Below are positions 46,500-54,913 of a DNA stretch of 64,000 bases, one piece after another; within the stretch, counting starts at the first letter, position 1; the number at the start of each line of letters is the position of its first letter. Below the pieces are notes generated by a model that was not told where the DNA came from, made no database searches, and worked only from the letters and a program-made list of their open reading frames with translations. Where the stretch lies: the NCBI RefSeq assembly GCF_002263495.1, contig NZ_CP022753.1, positions 2,232,001-2,296,000 of the forward strand, written 5' to 3'. The DNA comes from Nocardiopsis gilva YIM 90087. Its GTDB lineage: Bacteria; Actinomycetota; Actinomycetes; Streptosporangiales; Streptosporangiaceae. The position numbers were made by a program, and so were the translations under genes.

Positions 46500-46964
46500 G
46501 TGGACATCGCAGAGCTGGCCCCCGAATTCGAGCTGCCCGACCAGGACGGCGTCCCGCGTCGGCTCACCGACCTGCTCGCCACCGGCCCCGTCGTGCTGTT
46601 CTTCTATCCCGCCGCGATGACGCCCGGCTGTACCGCGGAGACCTGCCACTTCCGCGACCTGGGCGCGGAGTTCGCCGAAGTCGGCGCGCGGCGGGTCGGA
46701 ATCAGCGCCGACCCGGTCGGCCGCCAGTCGGAGTTCTCCGGGGCGCACGAGGTCGACTTCCCCCTCCTCTCCGATACCGACGGCACCGTGGCCGACCTCT
46801 ACGGCGTGCGACGGGGCGGCGTGCTCTCCGCGGTGGCGCCGACCAAGCGCAAGACGTTCGTCATCGGCACCGACCGCCGCGTGCTGCACATCGTCAGCAG
46901 CGAGATCCGCATGCAGGCCCACGCCGACGGCGCACTGCGCGCTCTCCGGGACCACGCGCGCTGA
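46500..46964 (+). CDS. bcp: thioredoxin-dependent peroxiredoxin (Bcp/PrxQ)
   Basis: A 154-residue peroxiredoxin. The peroxidatic Cys44 lies in AAMTPGCTAETC and the likely resolving Cys49 is five residues later, the PrxQ/Bcp pattern. It reduces hydroperoxides with thioredoxin-type electron donors. The GTG start has no Shine-Dalgarno. TAAGGT (46488-46493), which includes the stop codon of the upstream gene, lies 6 nt before it and could serve as a -10 for a leaderless transcript. Confidence 0.92.
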   Translation: MDIAELAPEFELPDQDGVPRRLTDLLATGPVVLFFYPAAMTPGCTAETCHFRDLGAEFAEVGARRVGISADPVGRQSEFSGAHEVDFPLLSDTDGTVADLYGVRRGGVLSAVAPTKRKTFVIGTDRRVLHIVSSEIRMQAHADGALRALRDHAR

Positions 46965-46994
46965 TCGCTCGGCCCCAGCGCCCCACCTCCCATT

Positions 46995-47060
46995 CCGTTG
47001 ATCTCGGGGATATCGACGTAATACCGACGAGTATTCGGTCGATATCCCCGAGATCAACGG
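46995..47060. repeat. palindromic intergenic repeat, copy B
   Basis: A 66-bp inverted repeat with the same outer arms (CCGTTGATCTCGG and CCGAGATCAACGG) and inner GATATCGAC/GTCGATATC as copy A at 39951-40015. Only the loop-proximal sequence differs. It lies between the peroxiredoxin and enoyl-CoA hydratase genes, 48 bp before the latter's ATG. Confidence 0.8.
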
Positions 47061-47107
47061 AGGTGACGACCAGGACAACGCAGAACCACGAAAGGGCTCA
47101 ACGAACC

Positions 47108-47893
47108 ATGGTGGACGCCACCGCGCCGCTGGTGCGCCGGAGCACCGAGAGAGGTATCGCGACCCTCACCCTCGACTCGCCGCACAACCGCAACGCGCTC
47201 TCGGCGCGGCTGCGCACCGAACTCGCGGACGGTCTGGCCGTGGCCCTGGCCGACGACGGCGTGCGCGCGATCGTCCTCACCGCCGTCGGCCCGGCCTTCT
47301 GCGCCGGAGCCGACCTGAAGGAGGTGGCCGCGGAACGCGCCGGCCAGGCCCCCGACCCCGACGCGCCCGGCATGCCGGAGCTGTTCTCCACGATCATGGA
47401 TGCGGAGAAGCCCGTCGTCGCCCGCCTCAACGGTCCGGCCCGGGCCGGAGGCATCGGTCTGGTCGCCGCCGCCGACATCGCCGTCGCACCGGAGGAGGCC
47501 ACCTTCGCCTTCACCGAAGTCCGCATCGGCGTCGTCCCGGCCATCATCTCCGTCCCCGTCACCGCGCGCATGCACGACCGCCAGCTCAGCCGCTACTTCC
47601 TGACCGGTGAGGCCTTCGACGCCCGTGCCGCCGCCGAGGCCGGACTGCTGACCGCCGCCGTCCCGTCCGACCGCGTCGACGCGGTGACCGAGGAGATCCT
47701 CGACGGGCTGCGCAAGAGCGCGCCGCGCGCCTTGGCGCGCACCAAGGCGCTGCTGGGCGGGCCGGAGGCCGACGCGCGGGCGTCGGCTTTCACGGAAATG
47801 GGCGAGGTGTCCCGCGAATTCTTCGCCAGTGACGACGCGGCGGAGGGACGCGAGGCCTTCTTCCAGAAGCGCCCGCCGCGTTGGGTGCTGTAA
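47108..47893 (+). CDS. enoyl-CoA hydratase/isomerase family protein
   Basis: A 261-residue crotonase-fold protein. GPAFCAGADLKEVAA contains the first oxyanion-hole Gly/Ala and ARAGGIGLVAAADIAVAPEE the second; FTEVRIGVVPAIISVPV is the acidic-residue region. It would hydrate or isomerise an acyl-CoA in fatty-acid or amino-acid breakdown. The frame is open far upstream, but the ATG at 47108 gives the natural start MVDATAPLVRRST. Downstream a GTG begins the MBL gene 7 bp after its stop. Confidence 0.9.
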   Translation: MVDATAPLVRRSTERGIATLTLDSPHNRNALSARLRTELADGLAVALADDGVRAIVLTAVGPAFCAGADLKEVAAERAGQAPDPDAPGMPELFSTIMDAEKPVVARLNGPARAGGIGLVAAADIAVAPEEATFAFTEVRIGVVPAIISVPVTARMHDRQLSRYFLTGEAFDARAAAEAGLLTAAVPSDRVDAVTEEILDGLRKSAPRALARTKALLGGPEADARASAFTEMGEVSREFFASDDAAEGREAFFQKRPPRWVL

Positions 47894-47900
47894 TGGGGGC

Positions 47901-48554
47901 GTGAGTTATTCCGGAGATACGCGGGTCGGTGGGCCCGCCGACGTACGCGAACTGCCCGAGCTCGTCATCGCCAAGCTCGCCGTGGGGCCGATGGACAACA
48001 ACGCCTACCTGCTGCGTTGCCGGCGCACGGGCGAGGCGGTGTTGATCGACGCCGCGAACGAGGTCGACCGCCTCCTCGAGCTCATCGGCGACCAGGGGCT
48101 CGCCCGGGTGATCACCACCCACCGCCACCACGACCACTGGCAGGCACTGGCCGAGATCGTGGGCATGACCGGTGCCCGGACCGTCGCCCATCCCGAGGAC
48201 GCGGAGGAGCTTCCGGTGTCGGTGGACGAGCCGGTCGAGCACGGCGGGCGCATCCCCGTGGGGGAGTGCGGCCTGGAGGTCATCCACCTGCGGGGCCACA
48301 CCCCCGGCTCGATCGCCCTGCGCTACGACGACCCGCAGGGCCACACCCACCTCTTCACCGGGGACAGCCTCTTCCCCGGTGGCGTGGGCAAGACCTGGGC
48401 GCCGGAGGACTTCCGGTCGCTGCTGGACGACGTGGAGAAGCGGGTCTTCGGCATGCTGCCGGACGACACCTGGGTCTACCCGGGCCACGGCAAGGACACC
48501 ACCCTGGGCGCCGAACGCCCGCACGTGGGCGGCTGGCGCGAGCGTGGCTGGTAG
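47901..48554 (+). CDS. MBL-fold (glyoxalase II-like) hydrolase
   Basis: A 217-residue metallo-beta-lactamase-fold protein. The metal motif TTHRHHDHW (HxHxDH), a later GHTPGS and an FTGDSLF-type Asp, and VYPGHGKDT provide the zinc ligands. The size and spacing resemble glyoxalase II-like thioesterases, but the substrate is not known. It starts at GTG 47901, close behind the enoyl-CoA hydratase, so the two are probably one unit. A bidirectional hairpin follows. Confidence 0.88.
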   Translation: MSYSGDTRVGGPADVRELPELVIAKLAVGPMDNNAYLLRCRRTGEAVLIDAANEVDRLLELIGDQGLARVITTHRHHDHWQALAEIVGMTGARTVAHPEDAEELPVSVDEPVEHGGRIPVGECGLEVIHLRGHTPGSIALRYDDPQGHTHLFTGDSLFPGGVGKTWAPEDFRSLLDDVEKRVFGMLPDDTWVYPGHGKDTTLGAERPHVGGWRERGW

Positions 48555-48601
48555 GAGGAAGGGCGTCGGCGAACGCCCCTGAGACGAACGACGCCACAAC
48601 C

Positions 48602-48639
48602 GGGAGACCCCTTGCCGCCTCGCGGGCGAGGGGTCTCCC
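48602..48639. terminator. bidirectional terminator between MBL and DUF2203 genes
   Basis: GGGAGACCCCT (48602-48612) and AGGGGTCTCCC (48629-48639) form a perfect 11-bp stem with a 16-nt loop between two convergent genes that stop at 48554 and 48642. Confidence 0.8.
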
Positions 48640-48641
48640 CG

Positions 48642-49061
48642 TCAACTCGGCGGCAGGCGACGGCGACCGATGAAGCCGAGTTCGCTGCGGTGGTACCAGG
48701 CGAGTTCGGGTTCTCCCTCCAGCCAGCACAGGCGCACCGCGGCCCCGTCGAGCAGCGCGGGAAAGTCGATGAGCACCGGCGCCAGGTTCTTCACCTCGAT
48801 GCCGTGGTCGGGAAACCAGCCGTGCAGCTCGCTGAACCGCGCCTCCATCGCCTTGAGTTCCGGCATCCCGCCCAGGGGCGAACGCCCGGCGACCCGCAGA
48901 TCAGCGGCGAGTTCCGCCAGGTCGGCGCGGAGCCGGACGAACTCGTCGACATGCTCGTGCACCTCGGGCATCAGAGCGCGTGCCTCGTCGAGGGTGAACA
49001 CGTGCGGCTCGGCCGGTTCCCCCTCCTGTCCCGTCCCCGCCGGGGGAATGTCGTCGTCCAT
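48642..49061 (-). CDS. DUF2203 family protein
   Basis: A 139-residue protein with the DUF2203 pattern: FTLDEARALMPEVHEHVDEF, then GWFPDHGIEVKNLAPVLIDF and a C-terminal LCWLEGEPELAWYHRSELGF. The acidic N-terminal extension is short. No biochemical function is known for the family. It lies 38 bp beyond the CHAT gene on the same strand and may be read from the same transcript. Confidence 0.85.
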   Translation of the reverse strand: MDDDIPPAGTGQEGEPAEPHVFTLDEARALMPEVHEHVDEFVRLRADLAELAADLRVAGRSPLGGMPELKAMEARFSELHGWFPDHGIEVKNLAPVLIDFPALLDGAAVRLCWLEGEPELAWYHRSELGFIGRRRLPPS

Positions 49062-49099
49062 GGACTCACGGTACCGATCGTCCTGCGAGGAGAGGCGGA

Positions 49100-51655
49100 T
49101 CAACCAGCGCCGAAGCAGACGAAGCCGGTACCGGCGAGGTGGTCGGCCACCGCGCGTGCGGGTGTCGCGCCGGAGGCGACCGCGTGGTGGAACCGGGTCA
49201 TGGCGTCCGGCGTGCCGTGGTCGCGCACCGGGAGCACACCCGCGACGACGGTCGCTCCGCCCAGCGCCAGCAGCGCGGCTCCGAAGCCGATCGGAACCCC
49301 GGCCGGTGAGGTGACCGCCGCCCCCACCCGGCACGACGACAGCACGGTCAGGGCAGGCACCGAGGAGAGGAGTTCCAGGTCATAGGCGAACAGGGGACCG
49401 TCGGCGAGAGCGACTCCCGAGAGCATCGGCGCACCGGCGGGCATCAGCCCGTGGGCGGCGATGTGCGCCAGGTCGGCGTGGACCAGCCGGTCCATGACGG
49501 CCTCGACGCGGGCATCGGGTCCGGTCAGCGTGTCGGCCTCGGGAAAGCACCGGTGCAGGGCGCGGATCTCCGAGGCCGCCGCATCGAGTTCCCCGCCGGC
49601 CGCGAGTAGGACCCGCGGCGCGCGGCGGTCGACGGTCCGCGCCCGCTTGCGGCAGGCCAGCCACGCCTGGCCCGAGGGGACCACGCTCACCTCCCGCCCA
49701 CGTAGTGCGGGCAGCATCCCCCAGGGCAGCGCCTGGGAGAACGGCGCCGGGGCGATCACCAGCGGGCGATCGTCGGGGAGACCGGAGATCGGCGCGAACA
49801 GCAGTCGCTCGACCTCCGCGGCGAGAGCGGTCAAACCCGCGTCCATGCCGCGGTCGTCGGCGCGGGCGTTCATCCGGGCGAGGCCGTTGAGCCGCTGGAC
49901 GGCGTCGTCGATGGCGTGGAGCGGCGGAAGCGGATGGGCCGCCACCTGCCCGTCCACGACCGTGATCGCCGCCGGCACACCGTGCGGCTGCGTGAAGCAG
50001 ACAAAGGCGTGGCGTCCGAGCCGTTCGGCGAGCTCGGTGGTGTCGAAAGCCAACGGGGCCGTGGGAGCGCGCGGCCCCGCGGCCACACACCCGCTGTGCC
50101 ACTGTGCCGGGCCGAGCAGTGAGGCGAGCCGCCGCGCAGTGGTCGGCGCGTCATCGTCCCCGGCCCGGAGACGCGCGAACGCCGCCCGGCAGCGGTCCAG
50201 CATGCCCTGCCACGCCGGGTCGCGGCATCGCCCCGGGGCGCTGAACAGCGTCCGTCCGTACTCGATCCACTCCAGTGCGGCCGCGGCATCGCCGTCGCCC
50301 AGTGCCCCGCGGGCTCCGGCGGCGGCCACCTCGCGTTCGTGGGAACGCTGGTGGGCCAGCAGCTCCAGGTGGCGCACGGCGGGGGCCGTCGGGCGGCCAT
50401 CGTCGGTTGCGCGCAGCAGTTCGCGTCGCGCCCCGGCGTGATGACCGTTGGCGATCGCGCGCAGGGCACTGGTGTGGCGCGGAGCCAGTACCTCCGGCGA
50501 CAACGGACCCAGCGGTGCGCTGGACACGCACCGAGCGATGGTCAGAGCCGTGCCCGCCGACGGGGGAGCGGTACCCGGGTCGGTGGACGCTGACGTATCA
50601 GTGAGCGTCCTACTCGCGGGCAGTGCGGGACGAGGGCGGGGAATCCCCGCGGGCCGGGGGCGCGGACCGGCGGGCCTTCCCGGTTCCGGTCGGGGAGCGG
50701 GGATGTGCAGGGCGGACCACACCACCTGATCGGCCAACCGCGCCCACAGCGAGTCGGGAGCGCACCGCGCCCGAACGCGCAACGCCTGGTCCCGGGCGGC
50801 GTCGCGCTCGTCGCGGCTCAGGTGGACCTTGGCGCGCAGCAACCGTGCGGTGATCTCCTCCGCGGAAACGCTCTCCGGCCGGATCCCGAGCAGGAACCGC
50901 CGGGCCTCCCCGAACATTCCGGCGGCCAGGAGAGCGTCGACATGGTCGAGGCGCAGTCCCACCCTGCGCTGCTCGGGCACCAGACAGGCGGCTGCCTTGA
51001 AGCAGGAGACGGCGGTGGCGATGTCGCCCCGCCGCGTCGCCAGACACCCCAGGTTCTGCAGGGCGACCCCGCGCAGGCAGTCCAGCGCGTCGCGCTCGGC
51101 CAGCTCCAGCGCCTGCCCCAGGTCCTCGGCCGACGCCGCGAATCGCCCGGAGTACATCAGGGCCAGTCCGCGGTTGGCCAGGAGTCCTGGCAGCATGCGG
51201 TCATCGGCGTCACCACGGAGCTCCGCCAGCGCCGCGTCGAAACAGGCGATCGCCGCCCCGAAGCGCCCGCGCTGGGCGGCCGCGACCCCCTGATGCAGCA
51301 GAGCCGGTACCCGCGCCGTCGGGGTACCCGCCGCCATCCGATCCAGCGTGGCCCCGGCGATCCCACCACCCCCACGCAGCGCCAACAGCCCCAACCGCGA
51401 CGCCCGCGCGTGTGCCGCCGGCTCGTCCAACCCCGCCCGCACGGCCACCGCCGCGGCCTGCCGCAACGTCCGATGCGCCCGCGCGGTCTCACCGAACTCC
51501 CGCTGCGCCATACCCACGATCCGCAGCGCGACGGATCTCGTCCCGGGCTCAGGCGAACCGGCGAGCATCTCCTCGGCCCGCTGCCGCGCCTTCTCCGGAT
51601 CGCGGGCGATGAGCGTAATCGGCAGGTGGACATCGACATGCTGCGGATCCGCCAT
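49100..51655 (-). CDS. TPR-CHAT caspase-like protease
   Basis: An 851-residue cytoplasmic protein. Residues about 15-330 form tetratricopeptide-like helical repeats (ARAHRTLRQAAAVAVRAGL, GLALMYSGRFAASAEDLGQA). A Pro/Ser/Thr-rich linker follows (about 335-390), then a second helical block. Residues about 600-851 form a CHAT domain, a caspase-fold cysteine protease. The catalytic dyad is present: His735 in LAHIAAHGLM and Cys775 in VLSSCRVGA. CHAT proteases act in regulated proteolysis and in some CRISPR and conflict systems, where TPRs sense partners. An ECF sigma factor and a small protein lie upstream on the same strand, suggesting a signalling module. ATG 51655 follows AAAGG by 8 nt. Confidence 0.87.
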   Translation of the reverse strand: MADPQHVDVHLPITLIARDPEKARQRAEEMLAGSPEPGTRSVALRIVGMAQREFGETARAHRTLRQAAAVAVRAGLDEPAAHARASRLGLLALRGGGGIAGATLDRMAAGTPTARVPALLHQGVAAAQRGRFGAAIACFDAALAELRGDADDRMLPGLLANRGLALMYSGRFAASAEDLGQALELAERDALDCLRGVALQNLGCLATRRGDIATAVSCFKAAACLVPEQRRVGLRLDHVDALLAAGMFGEARRFLLGIRPESVSAEEITARLLRAKVHLSRDERDAARDQALRVRARCAPDSLWARLADQVVWSALHIPAPRPEPGRPAGPRPRPAGIPRPRPALPASRTLTDTSASTDPGTAPPSAGTALTIARCVSSAPLGPLSPEVLAPRHTSALRAIANGHHAGARRELLRATDDGRPTAPAVRHLELLAHQRSHEREVAAAGARGALGDGDAAAALEWIEYGRTLFSAPGRCRDPAWQGMLDRCRAAFARLRAGDDDAPTTARRLASLLGPAQWHSGCVAAGPRAPTAPLAFDTTELAERLGRHAFVCFTQPHGVPAAITVVDGQVAAHPLPPLHAIDDAVQRLNGLARMNARADDRGMDAGLTALAAEVERLLFAPISGLPDDRPLVIAPAPFSQALPWGMLPALRGREVSVVPSGQAWLACRKRARTVDRRAPRVLLAAGGELDAAASEIRALHRCFPEADTLTGPDARVEAVMDRLVHADLAHIAAHGLMPAGAPMLSGVALADGPLFAYDLELLSSVPALTVLSSCRVGAAVTSPAGVPIGFGAALLALGGATVVAGVLPVRDHGTPDAMTRFHHAVASGATPARAVADHLAGTGFVCFGAG

Positions 51656-51851
51656 GCGTGAGCCTTTCGCACGTGACGATCGTGCAGGGAAACGGCTGAA
51701 CAGCAACAGCATTGCTGCCTGTTGGCTATGCGTCACTGTAAGTGATATCACTCCCCGATCCTCTTACGGGAGGGGCAATCTGGTTTTCCACAGCCCGAAC
51801 CGCCCCGATTCCTCGCCCGACGTCGGAAAACAGCGTCGATCGGCGTCCCGA

Positions 51852-51885
51852 GTGACCATCCGTAACTACGGTTACGGATGGTCAC
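51852..51885. promoter_or_regulatory. perfect 15-bp inverted repeat upstream of the CHAT gene
   Basis: GTGACCATCCGTAAC (51852-51866) and GTTACGGATGGTCAC (51871-51885) are perfect inverted copies with a 4-bp spacer TACG. It lies 197 bp upstream of the CHAT start. It could be an operator for a dimeric regulator or a terminator for transcripts coming from the sigma-factor side. There is no U-tract. Confidence 0.5.
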
Positions 51886-52429
51886 CGGCGGACCGGTGAG
51901 TGCGAAGCCCCCGAGCCGACCGATCTAGGGTGCACGACGCGTTATGGGGCCGATGATGTGACCGGACGCGCTCGATCGTCTGCACCGACGGGACATCGAT
52001 GGTGAGCTGAGGGCCGCTCTTGAGAGGAGCCGCTTGCAGCGGCTGGACGAGGGAAGCGCCTGGTGGAAACGGGGGAGCACGGAAGGCAGCACCCGGTCGC
52101 GGAGGTGGACGCGCATCCCGTCGATCGCCACGCTGAGCGGCGCGGGCCAGCTGCGGCGCTGCCTGACACCCGGCAGTGGTGGAAGCCGTCGGCCCGCCAG
52201 GCCACGCGCGCCCAGTTCTGGCCGTGCCGAGGGTTCTGTGGCGAGCGCCGATGCCGCGGCACGCGCTGACCTGACCGATGCGCTTGGAGACATCGCGTTC
52301 GGCGATCTCGATGGGGCGGTGATCTATGGGGGCGATGGTGCGGGTGGTGCGTGATCGCGGCCGTTGGGCCGACCCCTCGTGCTGCTCGTGCTTGGTTCCG
52401 CCCGGGCTCGTGGACGCCGCGGAGCTTTT
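51886..52429. other. gene-poor stretch inside the ECF/CHAT region
   Basis: About 540 bp without a convincing gene. Frames on both strands stay open (for example 52034-52354 plus and 51925-52293 minus), but none has consistent GC-ending codons, a good start site and a recognisable product. It may be a regulatory leader or the eroded remnant of a gene. I could not match it to any transposase. Confidence 0.4.
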
Positions 52430-52981
52430 CTAGTAGGCCATCCACGGGGTGCTGACCGGTGGCCCGTCTTTCCGGTGGAGGAGGATGCTGACCGGTCCCC
52501 GGGGGAGTGAGCGGGCGGCGAAGGTGCCGGATTCGTCGAGGTGGTGCCAGGTGGAGCCGCATGGCCAGCGGACGTGGATGTCGGTGGCGTCGGTGGGGCT
52601 GACGCGGCCCACGATGTCGCGGTGGTCGTCGCGGACCGTGATCTCCACCCGCACGGTCAGGCCCGCGGCGTGGAAGCGTATGTAGCGGGGGGAGGCCGCG
52701 AGGTCCGACACGGCGCGCAGGTCGGTGGCCGGGTCGTCGAGGGAGTCGTTGACCACCTCGGCGATGATGGCGTCGTCCGTGCACGTCGCGAAGGCGGCGC
52801 GGGCTGTGGCGCGGATGTCGGCGGGTGTGGGGTCACCGGGGGGAGGACTGCCGCGCGGCGGTTCCGCCATCCGTTCGTCGAGGACGGCCTCCCACGGCTC
52901 CGGGGCGGGGGCGGCCTGCCGCTGCCGCGCGCGGTGGCGGCTCGGTCGGTGGTTGTCGATGCCCTGGTCCTCGGCGGTCAT
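52430..52981 (-). CDS. uncharacterised partner of the ECF sigma factor
   Basis: A 183-residue soluble protein. The first third is Arg/Pro-rich and disordered-looking, the middle is a helix (PADIRATARAAFATCTDDAI), and the rest is beta-rich (YIRFHAAGLTVRVEITVRDD, VGRVSPTDATDIHVRWPCGS). No membrane segment and no zinc-binding anti-sigma HxxxCxxC motif are seen. It starts one base after the sigma gene's stop, so it is almost certainly co-expressed with it. Its place suggests an anti-sigma or adaptor role, but this is inference. Confidence 0.65.
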   Translation of the reverse strand: MTAEDQGIDNHRPSRHRARQRQAAPAPEPWEAVLDERMAEPPRGSPPPGDPTPADIRATARAAFATCTDDAIIAEVVNDSLDDPATDLRAVSDLAASPRYIRFHAAGLTVRVEITVRDDHRDIVGRVSPTDATDIHVRWPCGSTWHHLDESGTFAARSLPRGPVSILLHRKDGPPVSTPWMAY

Positions 52982-52982
52982 C

Positions 52983-53570
52983 TCACGGACACTCCCCGGT
53001 GTTGTCGTCCATTAGCAGGCGGCGCAGCCGCCGTCTGGCGCGGCGCCGGGCGTTGGGGATCCGCTCGCGGGGCAGGCCGGTGAAGTCCGCGACGTAGGAC
53101 GCCGATGACCGAGGGGCGTCCATGTCCAGGATGGCGATCGTCCGGTCGGGCTCGGCCAGTTCGGTGATGGCGCGGTAGACCCGGCGGCGGCGTTCGGTGG
53201 CCAGGAGGTGTTCCTCGGGGGTCGGCTGGTCCCTGGCGGCTGGGGCGTCGAACGTGTCCAGCTGGACGGGGTCCTCCAGGGTGAGGCGCCGCGCGAGTTT
53301 CAGCTGTTTGCGGCACGCGTTGTGGGTGGCCGCGGCGAGCCACGCGCCGACGTGCTCCGGGGTGCGGATCAGCGGCAGGTGCTGCCAGAAGCTGAACCAG
53401 ACCGTCTGCTCCGCGTCCTGCGCGTCGTGGACGGACATGCCGTAGAAGCGGACCACCGCCCGGACGCGGCGGGCGAATCTGGCGATCAGGTGCTCCAGCG
53501 CCTCGGCGTCGTCGAGTGCGCGCTTCACCAGTTCGCCGGTCGCCATCTCGGTCCAGGGCTGGTCACTCAC
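52983..53570 (-). CDS. ECF-type sigma-70 factor
   Basis: A 195-residue group 4 sigma factor. Region 2 spans about residues 15-85 (DAEALEHLIARFARRVRAVV, HDAQDAEQTVWFSFWQHLP) and region 4 about residues 120-185, with the helix-turn-helix SYVADFTGLPRERIPNARRR. It should direct RNA polymerase to a small regulon in response to a signal. No membrane anti-sigma gene is adjacent. The GTG at 53570 is chosen; an ATG at 53606 is possible. The divergent DUF3145 gene begins 228 bp away. Confidence 0.88.
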   Translation of the reverse strand: MSDQPWTEMATGELVKRALDDAEALEHLIARFARRVRAVVRFYGMSVHDAQDAEQTVWFSFWQHLPLIRTPEHVGAWLAAATHNACRKQLKLARRLTLEDPVQLDTFDAPAARDQPTPEEHLLATERRRRVYRAITELAEPDRTIAILDMDAPRSSASYVADFTGLPRERIPNARRRARRRLRRLLMDDNTGECP

Positions 53571-53797
53571 CCGTACCCCCGATAGACTCGCTGCTCCCGC
53601 AGTCACGCGGAAGAACGGAGATCACAGTAACCGATCGGTCACCGCCGTAGCCGGACAAGTTTCGGATCTTCGGGACCACGATGACCTGGTGCCTATGGGG
53701 CCCATGGGGCACAATAGGCCGAGGAGAATTACACGGACGGCTCCTCTGCGGATACGAGGGCGTCGGGGAAGCGCACTCGTTCGTATCAGGAGGTTCG

Positions 53798-54292
53798 GTG
53801 TCCGCACGTGGCGTCTTGTACGTCCACTCCGCGCCCGCGGCGCTGTGCCCACACGTCGAGTGGGCGGTCGCGGGCGTAGTTGGCGTGCCTGTGAAACTCG
53901 ACTGGGGCGACCAGCCCGCGGCTCCCGGTACCCACCGCGCAGAGCTGAACTGGCAGGGTGCCCCCGGTCTGTCGGGCGCGATCGCGTCGGCCTTGAACGG
54001 CTGGCAGCGGTTGCGCTTCGAGGTGACCGAAGAGGCGACTCCGGGGTGTGACGGCGCACGCTACAGTTACACACCGGCCCTCGGGATCTTCACCGCTGTG
54101 ATCAGCGCGTCAGGTGAGGTCATGGTGCCGGAGGCACGGTTACGCAACGCCATGGAGCGCGCCGCCGCCCACGACGTCGATCTCGCCGAGGAACTCGACC
54201 GCCTCACCGGCCGGGTCTGGGATGAGGAGCTGGAGCCCTTCCGCTACGCCGGGGACGGCGCCCCGGTGCGCTGGCTGCATGCCGCCGGCTGA
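53798..54292 (+). CDS. DUF3145 family protein
   Basis: A 164-residue protein that starts VSARGVLYVHSAPAALCPHV and ends WDEELEPFRYAGDGAPVRWL, matching the strongly conserved actinobacterial family DUF3145. The family's function is unknown. The GTG at 53798 is preceded by AGGAGG at 53788-53793. It is transcribed divergently from the ECF sigma gene and converges with the DUF1707 gene. Confidence 0.9.
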   Translation: MSARGVLYVHSAPAALCPHVEWAVAGVVGVPVKLDWGDQPAAPGTHRAELNWQGAPGLSGAIASALNGWQRLRFEVTEEATPGCDGARYSYTPALGIFTAVISASGEVMVPEARLRNAMERAAAHDVDLAEELDRLTGRVWDEELEPFRYAGDGAPVRWLHAAG

Positions 54293-54315
54293 GGTGGACC
54301 GGCCCCGCGTCCTGA

Positions 54316-54765
54316 CTATCGGCGACTGCCGGTGTTCTCGTCCGGCCAGATGGCGGCGGCGACCAGGATGGCGGCCCAGATTCCCAGCGGAACCAGGGGC
54401 CAGAACGGGAGCATGGCGCCGCCCATGACGCTGGTGACGCCCCAGATCCCGGTCATGATGACGGCTCCGCCCAGCCACCAGCGCCACTCGTCCACCCAGT
54501 CGCGCCAGGGAGACAGCGCGGCGCGGCCCGCGGCGACCAGTTCACCCTCGTCTTCCTCCGCGGGCTCGGGAGGCAATGGAAGGTCGGCCGTCAGGGCGCG
54601 CAGTTCGCCGAGGACGACCGCGTGCATTGCCTTGTCGAGCCGGAGTTCGTATTCGGCCAGATCGAGACGGCCCTCGGTCAGGGCCGTCGCGAGCCGTTCG
54701 GCAACGGCGTCGCGGTCGGCGTCCGAGGCGCGCATCTGGCTCTCCGGGACGCGATCGTCGTCCAA
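54316..54765 (-). CDS. DUF1707 membrane protein, paralogue 1
   Basis: A roughly 149-residue protein. The DUF1707 domain is at the N-terminus (MRASDADRDAVAERLATALT, then GRLDLAEYELRLDKAM). Two hydrophobic segments follow (WRWWLGGAVIMTGIWGVTSV and LPFWPLVPLGIWAAILVAAA), giving a small membrane-bound protein with a cytoplasmic DUF1707 head. A TTG at 54765 behind AGGGGG is the preferred start; an ATG at 54798 is the alternative. It is a tandem paralogue of the gene at 54914-55459. Confidence 0.8.
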   Translation of the reverse strand: MDDDRVPESQMRASDADRDAVAERLATALTEGRLDLAEYELRLDKAMHAVVLGELRALTADLPLPPEPAEEDEGELVAAGRAALSPWRDWVDEWRWWLGGAVIMTGIWGVTSVMGGAMLPFWPLVPLGIWAAILVAAAIWPDENTGSRR

Positions 54766-54913
54766 CGCCCACCCCCTGCCGCACGATGCTGGGGACATTT
54801 ACGATACGCCGCACGCTGAGACGAGAAAAGGCACCCGATCGGCAGAGTCGTGTCGCGGTGTTTCTTCCTCCCGGAGCTGCGGACGGACCGGAGGAGGGGG
54901 ACCGCCGCGGCGC

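Noticed and set aside
51925-52354. A transposase remnant in the ECF/CHAT gap
   Set aside because: I looked for DDE-type or IS110-type motifs on both strands and found none, and no terminal inverted repeats flank the region.
53691-53712. ATGGGGCCCAT-type palindrome between the ECF and DUF3145 genes
   Set aside because: It is short and imperfect, and GC-rich sequence gives many such dyads. I saw no second site.
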